Shown here piece after piece: positions 6,318-12,122 of a stretch of DNA of 12,122 nucleotides (within the stretch, counting starts at the first letter, position 1; each line of letters starts with the position of its first letter). The position numbers were made by a program, and so were the translations under genes. This DNA is from Anaerolineaceae bacterium (GTDB taxonomy: Bacteria > Chloroflexota > Anaerolineae > Anaerolineales > Anaerolineaceae), in contig PMIV01000191.1 of assembly GCA_003158355.1 (NCBI GenBank), forward strand, positions 1-12,122. Reading direction: 5' to 3'. The notes beneath the pieces were generated by a model that ran no database searches, was not told the origin of the DNA, and saw only the letters and a program-made list of their open reading frames with translations.

Positions 6318-7697
6318 CTAGTCATCAATTAAATCTGGATCATCCACTAGATCGGTATCTGTCAATTTATCAGTGGGTGCCGAAGCTTGGAACCCGGAAT
6401 AACGAGCCAGCAGTCTGCCGGGGATCTGTCCTTGAATGAACACACCCTTGCGCGTGTGTTCGATATATTCCACCTGTCCCTGTTCGTGAAAGAGGCTGAT
6501 GAGCTGCCCTTCGGTGTAAGGTATTTGCACCGAAATCTTGGTGTAATTCTCAAATAGTTCAGTCTCGATCATGCGCATCAACTCGTCAAACCCCACGCCT
6601 TTGAGTGCTGAGATAGCCACGGCTTTCGGAAATTCAGCGACTACCGCAGAGGCAGCGTCGGGGTCGGGTAGATCGTCAATCTTGTTTAAGGCAATGATGG
6701 TCGGAATATGATCTGCGTGGATCTCTTTGAGCGTCTCGTTGACTGAATTTGCCTGTGCCTGAGCATTGGGGTGGGTGACATCCACCACGTGGATGAGCAG
6801 ATCGGCTTCGGCAATTTCTTCAAGGGTAGCCTGAAAAGCTGCGATCAACTGCGTGGGCAATTTTTGAATGAAGCCCACCGTGTCTGTTATCAGGGCATTA
6901 TAGCCGCCGGGGAGTTCCACACGCCGGGTAGTAGGGTCGAGAGTGGCAAAAAGCTGATCGGCTACATATACATCCGAACGGGTGAGGCGGTTGAGCAGGG
7001 TAGACTTTCCGGCATTGGTATAGCCAACCAGAGAGATCAAAGGTACGCGAGCCCGTTTGCGCTGTTGGCGATAGCGCTGCCGGTGTGCACGGACTTTTTC
7101 CAACTCATCTTTGAGGAAAGCGATGCGTTTACGAATCTCACGGCGGTCCATTTCGAGCTGTGTTTCACCCGGGCCGCGCAGACCAACACCACCTACCGAG
7201 CCGGCACTGCCGCCGCCGCCGCCAGTTTGACGTTCCAAATGGGTCCAGGCGCGGGTCAAACGCGGTAAACGGTATTCATTTTGTGCCAGTTCCACCTGCA
7301 AGATTCCTTCGCGGGATTTGGCATGTTGGGCAAAGATATCCAGAATCAGCGCGGTACGATCCAGCACGCGCACGTGTGTGCCCAGGCGTTTTTCAAGCTC
7401 ACGCTGATGGCGGGGAGAAAGCTCATTATCAAAGATCACCACATCTGCCAGCGCTTCTTCGACCAGGCTGAACAATTCTTCCACTTTACCGGAACCGATG
7501 TAAGTGACAGGGTTGGCTGTTTCCAAATTTTGGGTGGTTTCACCCACAACTTCCAGACCAGCCGTTTCTGAAAGACGAGTCAGCTCTGCAAGTGAATCTT
7601 CCAGGCTGATCTCTGAAGGGTATTTACGTAAATCCACCCCAACCAGATAAGCTCGTTCTTTGGGTGGGTGAGTGGGGTAAGTCGTTTTTGGGGACAT
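6318..7697 (-). CDS. hflX: GTPase HflX
   Basis: A 459-residue GTPase that binds the 50S subunit and splits stalled or heat-damaged ribosomes. The N-terminal HflX domain (about 15-215) ends in the arginine-rich helical linker and carries the typical glycine-rich GGGGGSAG (159-166) and GLRGPGETQLE (172-182). The G domain follows, with G1 GYTNAGKST (225-233), G2 in ATLDPTTR (251-258), G3 DTVG (272-275), G4 NKID (338-341) and G5 SALKG (363-367). The C-terminal subdomain ends in an acidic tail rich in Asp (about 445-459), which makes it slightly longer than many homologues. It is the last gene of the trmFO cluster and starts four bases after the aminotransferase stop. It has only a weak ribosome site (GGAT), consistent with coupled translation. 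No dedicated promoter was seen. Confidence 0.96.
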   Translation of the reverse strand: MSPKTTYPTHPPKERAYLVGVDLRKYPSEISLEDSLAELTRLSETAGLEVVGETTQNLETANPVTYIGSGKVEELFSLVEEALADVVIFDNELSPRHQRELEKRLGTHVRVLDRTALILDIFAQHAKSREGILQVELAQNEYRLPRLTRAWTHLERQTGGGGGSAGSVGGVGLRGPGETQLEMDRREIRKRIAFLKDELEKVRAHRQRYRQQRKRARVPLISLVGYTNAGKSTLLNRLTRSDVYVADQLFATLDPTTRRVELPGGYNALITDTVGFIQKLPTQLIAAFQATLEEIAEADLLIHVVDVTHPNAQAQANSVNETLKEIHADHIPTIIALNKIDDLPDPDAASAVVAEFPKAVAISALKGVGFDELMRMIETELFENYTKISVQIPYTEGQLISLFHEQGQVEYIEHTRKGVFIQGQIPGRLLARYSGFQASAPTDKLTDTDLVDDPDLIDD

Positions 7698-7701
7698 AAA
7701 T

Positions 7702-8886
7702 TTATTTTATCCAGTGAATGATCCGCTGCATGGCTTCTTGGATGCGTTCGGTGGAGGTACCCAGCGAGATACGCAAGTATCCTTCACCATGCTGCCCGTA
7801 GACAATGCCGGGGGTGGTGCTGACGCCGGTTTCTTCCAATAATTTGTCGCAAAATGCCATCGAGTCGTTTTGACCGATCGGCAGGCGTGCCCAAACATAA
7901 ATGGCTGCCTCAGGCGCTTCAAGGGTAAAACCAGCCTGACGTAGTCCATTGACCACAATATCACGCCGCTTTTGATAAAGGGCATTACGGTCTTCGAGCC
8001 AACCCTGGTCTGAAGTCAGTGCTTTGACCCCGGCAGCATAAACTGGTTCAAAATTTGAGGTATCCAACTGACTTTTATAAGTATACAGGTAGTTGATCAC
8101 TTCGGGGTTGCCTACCGCCATCCCTAACCGCCATCCAGCCATGTTATAGGTCTTGGAAAGTGAATTGAACTCTATTGCAATTTCTTTGGCACCCGGCACC
8201 TGCATCAGGCTGGGAGCGTGATAATGATCGAAACATACATCTGTATATGGAGCATCGTGAGCAATAAGGATATGATGTTTTTTAGCAAAAAGGACTGCTT
8301 CTTCAAAGAAACTCATCGGAGCGATAGCGCCGGTGGGGTTATTGGGATAGTTCAGCCAAAGAATCTTTGCCTTGGCCAGATCATTCTGCGGAATAGCATC
8401 TAGATCAGGCAGAAAATGGTTTGCCTCAAGCAGGGGCATGTTCACGATTCTGGCACCGGCAATAATGCCGCCAGCGCTGTATACCGGGTATCCGGGGTCG
8501 GGAACAAGAGCGACATCACCGGGGTTGAGCAGCACCTGGCTGAGATTGAACAAGCCTTCCTTGGAACCAATGAGGCCGATAATTTCTTTCTGAGGATCAA
8601 GTGACACTTCGAAGCGATCCATATAATAATCGGCAACTGCCTTGCGGAAAGCGGGAGTACCGCCATTCGTCGTATAGCCATGAGTATCTGAACGGCGGGC
8701 AGATGCAACCAGACTGTCGGTGATGAAGTCCGCAGGGGGAAGATCAGGTGAACCCATATCGATACGGATGACATCCACTCCTTTTGCCTTGAGATCAGCC
8801 AGTTTTTTATTTAACGAAGCAAAAAAATAAGGCTTGAAGGAGGCGATACGATCAGCGGCGGAAAAATGTAGCGGAGAGGAGGTCAT
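7702..8886 (-). CDS. class I/II PLP aminotransferase, likely LL-diaminopimelate aminotransferase
   Basis: A 394-residue fold-type I PLP enzyme. Visible features are YPNNPTG (180-186), HDAPY with Asp211 and Tyr214 for cofactor contact, SLSKTYNMAGWRLG with the Schiff-base Lys245, and Arg372 in LRISL for the substrate carboxylate. LIGSKEG (105-111) and PDPGYPVY (129-136) are typical of the branch annotated as LL-diaminopimelate aminotransferase, which makes LL-diaminopimelate in lysine and cell-wall synthesis. Related alanine, aspartate or glutamine transaminases share these motifs, so the substrate is not settled. The ATG at 8884-8886 is preferred because AGGA lies ten bases upstream. An in-frame TTG at 8947-8949, directly after the previous stop, would add 21 residues without family character. 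It sits between the M28 gene (63 bases upstream) and hflX (four bases downstream). Confidence 0.88.
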   Translation of the reverse strand: MTSSPLHFSAADRIASFKPYFFASLNKKLADLKAKGVDVIRIDMGSPDLPPADFITDSLVASARRSDTHGYTTNGGTPAFRKAVADYYMDRFEVSLDPQKEIIGLIGSKEGLFNLSQVLLNPGDVALVPDPGYPVYSAGGIIAGARIVNMPLLEANHFLPDLDAIPQNDLAKAKILWLNYPNNPTGAIAPMSFFEEAVLFAKKHHILIAHDAPYTDVCFDHYHAPSLMQVPGAKEIAIEFNSLSKTYNMAGWRLGMAVGNPEVINYLYTYKSQLDTSNFEPVYAAGVKALTSDQGWLEDRNALYQKRRDIVVNGLRQAGFTLEAPEAAIYVWARLPIGQNDSMAFCDKLLEETGVSTTPGIVYGQHGEGYLRISLGTSTERIQEAMQRIIHWIK

Positions 8887-8949
8887 TTGTTTCTTGTCCT
8901 TTGGTGAAATGAATAATTCAAGTTTACGACAGGTTGAGAATTTTGCCAA

Positions 8950-9834
8950 CTACTGATTCTTGGCCAACCAGGCGAGAAGGGTCTTCCCTACAATTTCCAG
9001 ACTACCAGCCGAGACTTTATCCAGCGTGTCTGAGGTGGTGTGCCAGTAAAGGTAGTCGAAGTCGATGATATCCACTGCCGGGATGCCTTTGTTGAGGAAG
9101 GGTGTCTGATCGTCCAGCATGGCATATTTTTCCTGGTCGATGAATTGACTTGAGTATCCCAGGCTGGCGGCGGTTTGCCAGATCTGGTCGGTGAGGCTTT
9201 TAGTTGAGGTCATTTCTCGGTAGATATTTAAATTAGAGTCGCCAATCATATCTACGACCACGACAGCTTTCGGAGTCACTTTCAGAGAATCGGCAAACAC
9301 GGTCGAGCCCAGCAGCCAATCCCAGCCAGAAATGCGGCCCTGGTCTTCGCTGTCGAAGAACACCAGCCAGACATTTTGATCGCTCTGGGGGAGGATACGC
9401 GCAATCTCGAGCAAGACGGCCACCCCCGAAGCACCATCATTTGCTCCGGGGACGGGCTGCGTGCGTAAAGTCGGGTCTGGGTCCTGATCCGCGACCATAC
9501 GTGAATCATAGTGAGCACCCAGAATAATGGGCGTTTTAGCGTTGCTACGCCTGGAAATGATGTTTTGGACGGGGTGACCCATATCGGTGGTACTTTGAAT
9601 TTCGACCTGCCATCCCGCTTGTAAAAGTTCTGTCTGGATATAATCCCGGGCGGATTGGTGGGCGGTGCTGCCTGGAATTCTTGGCCCGAATTTCATCTGG
9701 GCTGCCATATCCTGGTAGGCGCGTTGCGCATCGAATTCACGGGGAGTTTCGGGTGTTTTCGTTTGGGCCTGGCATGAGGAAAGGAGCCATGAGGTAAGCA
9801 AGAAAAAGGAGAGAAGGAAACGAACTTTTTTCAT
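8950..9834 (-). CDS. M28 family lipoprotein, glutaminyl-peptide cyclotransferase-like
   Basis: A 294-residue secreted zinc enzyme. A lipoprotein signal is clear: basic MKKVR, a hydrophobic run, and LSSC with Cys21 as the lipid-anchor site, so it should sit on the outer face of the cytoplasmic membrane. The M28 domain shows GAHYDS with His108, GANDGASG with Asp133, FFDSEDQG with Glu163, VVDMIGD with Asp195, and WHTTSD with His265, the expected metal-ligand and catalytic positions. GPRIPGS (50-56), [18 protein letters not shown] (241-258) and the WHT segment resemble glutaminyl cyclases more than aminopeptidases. It could therefore form N-terminal pyroglutamate on exported peptides. Aminopeptidase activity is the alternative. 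Its ATG overlaps the trmFO stop in ATGA, implying coupled translation, with GGAG upstream inside trmFO. Confidence 0.88.
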   Translation of the reverse strand: MKKVRFLLSFFLLTSWLLSSCQAQTKTPETPREFDAQRAYQDMAAQMKFGPRIPGSTAHQSARDYIQTELLQAGWQVEIQSTTDMGHPVQNIISRRSNAKTPIILGAHYDSRMVADQDPDPTLRTQPVPGANDGASGVAVLLEIARILPQSDQNVWLVFFDSEDQGRISGWDWLLGSTVFADSLKVTPKAVVVVDMIGDSNLNIYREMTSTKSLTDQIWQTAASLGYSSQFIDQEKYAMLDDQTPFLNKGIPAVDIIDFDYLYWHTTSDTLDKVSAGSLEIVGKTLLAWLAKNQ

Positions 9835-11183
9835 TCTTTATTTTCTCCGAAAGGGAGAGATTGAAAGGCTTCCATGGCTCGTTTGGCATAAAGCAGCGCC
9901 CGTTCTTTTTTGGCCCGCGGAATTTTGCTCAGCTTCGGCAGAATGCCGAAGTTGGCCTTCATGGGTTGGAAATCTGCCGGGCTGGCGTGGGTGATGTAAT
10001 GAAGCAGCGCACCTGTCATGGTCTCTTGTGGGAAGCCCAGCAAAGGGCTGCCTGAGAGTAAATTGGCAGCATTGATCCCGGCGACCAGGCCAGTGGCAAC
10101 GTTCCCCATGTAGCCTTCTACGCCAACGATCTGCCCGGCAAAGAACAGATCCAAGCGGGTCTTGAATTGCAGGGTGTCATCCAGCAAGGCCGGTGAGAAG
10201 ATGAACGTGTTGCGGTGCATTTGGCCGTAGCGCACAAATTCGGCATGCTCCAAACCGGGAATGAGTTGAAAAACGCGCTTTTGTTCCGGAAAGGTCAGAT
10301 TGGTTTGGAAGCCAACCAGGTTGTACAGGGTATTGGCCAGGTTGTCCTGGCGTAATTGCAGCACAGAGTGCGGGCGGTGGCCGGTGTGCGGGTCGCGAAG
10401 CCCTACCGGGCGCATGGGGCCAAAGGCCAGGCACTGCGGATTGCGATCTGCCAGTACTTCAATTGGAAGGCAGCCTTCGAAGAACAGCTTATGGCCGGCT
10501 TGCTTTTCCTGAGTGGAAATACCCTCAAAACTCTCCAGATGGATCCTCTCGGCGTGGGCCAGTTCATAGACAAATTTGTCGAATTGCGCTTCATCGAACG
10601 GGCAGTTGATGTAGTCTCCAGCCTCCGGGTCCTCGTCAAACTCGTAGCGGGAAGCCCGAAAGGCAACTGAGAGATCGATGGATTCCAGGCTGACGATGGG
10701 TGCAATGGCATCGAAAAAGAAAAGCGCGTCCTGCCCGGTCAAATTGGCGATGGATCGAGAAAGGGCGGTTGAAGTCAATGGACCGGATGCGATAATGACG
10801 GGTCCATCCGGAATTTCCGTGCATTCCTCACGGATCAGAGTGATGTTGGGGTGTGAGCTGATCTTCTGGGTGATTTGGCCGGCAAAGGCCTCACGGTCAA
10901 CGGCCAAAGCACCTCCGGCAGGGAGCGCGTTTGCTTCTGCACAGGCCAGTACCAGCGAATTCATCCTGTCCAATTCTTGTTTCAGCACACCGCCGGCACG
11001 GTCGGGTTGGTTGGAACCCAACGAATTGGAACAGATCAATTCACCCAGCAAGCCGGTGAGATGTGCGCCGGTCGATTTTTGCGGGCGCATCTCGAAGAGC
11101 GTAACCTGAATGCCGCGTTCCGCAGCCTGCCAGGCCGCCTCACTCCCGGCCAAACCACCACCAATAATCGTCAGTTTTCCCAA
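9831..11183 (-). CDS. trmFO: methylenetetrahydrofolate-tRNA-(uracil-5-)-methyltransferase TrmFO
   Basis: A 450-residue FAD- and folate-dependent enzyme that makes 5-methyluridine at position 54 in the tRNA T-loop. The FAD-binding glycine motif GGGLAGSEA is at 8-16, followed by FEMRP (30-34) at the end of the second strand. The two functional cysteines known in the family are present: Cys51 in [11 protein letters not shown] and Cys238 in FEGCLPIE. The [12 protein letters not shown] stretch (350-361), typical of the GidA/TrmFO family, lies near the C-terminus. The length is normal. The start is a TTG at 11181-11183, supported by GGAG eight bases upstream. No in-frame ATG occurs between it and an upstream stop. 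It heads the four-gene cluster ending at hflX and is divergent from rpoN. Confidence 0.97.
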   Translation of the reverse strand: MGKLTIIGGGLAGSEAAWQAAERGIQVTLFEMRPQKSTGAHLTGLLGELICSNSLGSNQPDRAGGVLKQELDRMNSLVLACAEANALPAGGALAVDREAFAGQITQKISSHPNITLIREECTEIPDGPVIIASGPLTSTALSRSIANLTGQDALFFFDAIAPIVSLESIDLSVAFRASRYEFDEDPEAGDYINCPFDEAQFDKFVYELAHAERIHLESFEGISTQEKQAGHKLFFEGCLPIEVLADRNPQCLAFGPMRPVGLRDPHTGHRPHSVLQLRQDNLANTLYNLVGFQTNLTFPEQKRVFQLIPGLEHAEFVRYGQMHRNTFIFSPALLDDTLQFKTRLDLFFAGQIVGVEGYMGNVATGLVAGINAANLLSGSPLLGFPQETMTGALLHYITHASPADFQPMKANFGILPKLSKIPRAKKERALLYAKRAMEAFQSLPFGENKE

Positions 11184-11191
11184 GAATAATT

Positions 11192-11195
11192 CTCC
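11192..11195 (-). promoter_or_regulatory. trmFO ribosome-binding site
   Basis: On the - strand GGAG lies eight bases before the TTG start of trmFO. This spacing, plus the Rossmann strand beginning right after (GKLTIIGGG), fixes the non-ATG start. Confidence 0.75.
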
Positions 11196-11205
11196 AAAAT
11201 TTTAT

Positions 11206-11239
11206 CCATGTATTTTACCATTTCCGGAAAAATACATGG
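11206..11239. repeat. palindrome between the divergent trmFO and rpoN genes
   Basis: Perfect 11-base arms, CCATGTATTTT at 11206-11216 and AAAATACATGG at 11229-11239, flank a 12-base spacer that holds part of a smaller palindrome, TTTCCGGAAA (11221-11230). It lies in the trmFO leader and just upstream of the rpoN -35 box. It could be a shared operator or a leader hairpin. There is no T-run to suggest a terminator. Confidence 0.65.
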
Positions 11240-11247
11240 CATAGAAC

Positions 11248-11276
11248 TTGCACCTTTATCTGAAATACGCTATACT
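11248..11276 (+). promoter_or_regulatory. sigma-70-type promoter of rpoN
   Basis: TTGCAC at 11248-11253 and TATACT at 11271-11276 are separated by exactly 17 bases. Transcription should start near 11283, only about 16 bases before the ATG, leaving a short leader with GAGG at 11290-11293 as the ribosome site. Confidence 0.78.
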
Positions 11277-11298
11277 CATTCTAGAAAACGAGGCTTTT

Positions 11299-12122
11299 AT
11301 GTTTCAGATTCCAATGTCAAGCGGCCGACCAATGACTACAGCCCATCTTGCTCAAACGATGGCGCTGCTGACACTTACTGCTGAAGAACTAGGACAAAAG
11401 ATCGAATCTGAATTGGCTTCCAACCCGGCGCTCGAGGTGGTGGAAGAACATCGCTGCCCGACCTGTCATCGGATTATCAAGGAACGCGGCGCCTGCCCGG
11501 TTTGCAGTTTGCCATCCAACATCTCATCTGAAGAACCGGTGGTTTTTCTTTCACCTCGCGACGAGTTCATCCCCAAAAAAGATTACATTGATACCGAAGT
11601 AGAAGAAGAACCCTACGCCCCGGTCGAAACTGATCTGCCCACGTATGTTCTCAGACAAATCGCTCCTGATCTCAAACCGGAAGAACGCGGTCTGGCTGCA
11701 TTTTTATTGACCCATCTGAATGATGAGGGTTTTTTGACCACCACCTTGTTGGATGTGGCGCAGTATACCCATTTTCCATTGGAACAGGTGCGCAGGGTAC
11801 AGCAGTTGATCCAGCACGCCGATCCGGTAGGAGTAGGATCGCTGAATACCAATGAAGCGCTTATTGTGCAGTTGGAAATCCTGGCTGAGACGGGCAATGT
11901 TCCTCCGTTGGCCGAGAAGATCGTCCATGACTGCATGGACCTGTTAAGCCATCACCAATATTCAGAGATCGCACACAAATTTGACGTTTCTCAAAAAGAA
12001 GTCTCTTTCGCAGCTCAATTTATCAGCGAGAATCTGAATCCCTTCCCGGCAAGATCGTTCTGGGGGGATGTACGCCAACCCGGTACAGATACCACTGAGG
12101 TCTTTCACCGGCCGGACATTAT
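11299..12122 (+). CDS. rpoN: RNA polymerase sigma-54 factor (partial, zinc-ribbon variant)
   Basis: The first 274 codons of sigma-54; the frame runs off the window edge. Region I (about residues 11-48) is recognisable from TTAHLAQTMALLTLTAEE and ESELASNPALE, the family's activator-interacting helices. The usual glutamine-rich acidic region II is replaced or preceded by CPTC (53-56) and CPVC (66-69), a CxxC-x9-CxxC zinc-ribbon motif, then an acidic stretch (YIDTEVEEEPY). The core-polymerase-binding domain follows, with DLPTYVLRQI, LNDEGFL and ADPVGVGSLNTNEALIVQL, matching the family pattern DPAGVAAxxxxECLLLQL. The DNA-binding end with the RpoN box lies beyond the window. The ATG has GAGG five bases upstream and a good promoter. 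It is divergent from trmFO. No sigma-54 activator (AAA+ enhancer-binding protein) is in view. Family assignment is strong. The zinc-binding role of the cysteines is inferred. Confidence 0.92.
   Translation, partial: MFQIPMSSGRPMTTAHLAQTMALLTLTAEELGQKIESELASNPALEVVEEHRCPTCHRIIKERGACPVCSLPSNISSEEPVVFLSPRDEFIPKKDYIDTEVEEEPYAPVETDLPTYVLRQIAPDLKPEERGLAAFLLTHLNDEGFLTTTLLDVAQYTHFPLEQVRRVQQLIQHADPVGVGSLNTNEALIVQLEILAETGNVPPLAEKIVHDCMDLLSHHQYSEIAHKFDVSQKEVSFAAQFISENLNPFPARSFWGDVRQPGTDTTEVFHRPDI

Noticed and set aside
6771..7268. 165-codon frame antisense to hflX
   Set aside because: A shadow of the hflX G domain and linker; the real protein on the - strand is unmistakable.
8887..8949. Longer aminotransferase starting at TTG directly after the M28 stop
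   Set aside because: The 21 extra residues lack family character, and the ATG at 8886 has a better ribosome site.
10678..11109. 143-codon frame antisense to trmFO
   Set aside because: A shadow of a fully conserved TrmFO gene.

Overview
The window looks like chromosomal DNA of a Chloroflexota bacterium, most likely class Anaerolineae. This is inferred from the gene mix: a bacterial TrmFO, a diaminopimelate-type aminotransferase, a small SpoIIE-like phosphatase paired with a short P-loop protein, and a sigma-54 with an added zinc ribbon. Base composition is intermediate, and no 16S or other decisive marker is present. Most of the window is ordinary housekeeping DNA. No rRNA, tRNA, CRISPR array, insertion sequence or phage gene was seen.

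Layout. (1) Positions 1-3062 hold a glycerate 2-kinase on the + strand, then on the - strand a D-2-hydroxyacid dehydrogenase (hydroxypyruvate/glyoxylate reductase type) and a MntP-type manganese exporter. The first two genes converge and overlap by 19 bases. Their likely reactions are consecutive: hydroxypyruvate to D-glycerate to 2-phosphoglycerate. (2) Positions 3063-4672 form a gene-poor, AT-rich stretch with one gene for a multi-pass membrane protein carrying HEAIGHG, a metallopeptidase-like motif. It is flanked by palindromes and is the best candidate for an accessory insertion. (3) Positions 4673-5826 (- strand) encode a PP2C/SpoIIE-type phosphatase followed by a small P-loop kinase-like protein whose start is unclear. 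(4) At 5891-6173 rpmF (L32, zinc form) is transcribed divergently from a near-consensus promoter.

(5) Positions 6318-11183 are a tight - strand cluster read in the order trmFO, an M28/glutaminyl cyclase-like lipoprotein, a class I aminotransferase (LL-diaminopimelate type), and hflX. Its junctions are a 4-base ATGA overlap, 63 bases and 4 bases, so it looks like one operon mixing tRNA modification, cell-surface peptide processing, amino-acid metabolism and ribosome rescue. (6) From 11299 to the window edge runs the 5' part of rpoN (sigma-54) on the + strand. It is divergent from trmFO, has a clear sigma-70-type promoter, and carries a four-cysteine zinc-ribbon motif between region I and the core-binding domain.

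No complete new system is evident. The points most worth a second look are the zinc-ribbon sigma-54, the phosphatase/P-loop pair with its odd start, and the HEAIGHG membrane-protein island with its 36-base near-palindrome.
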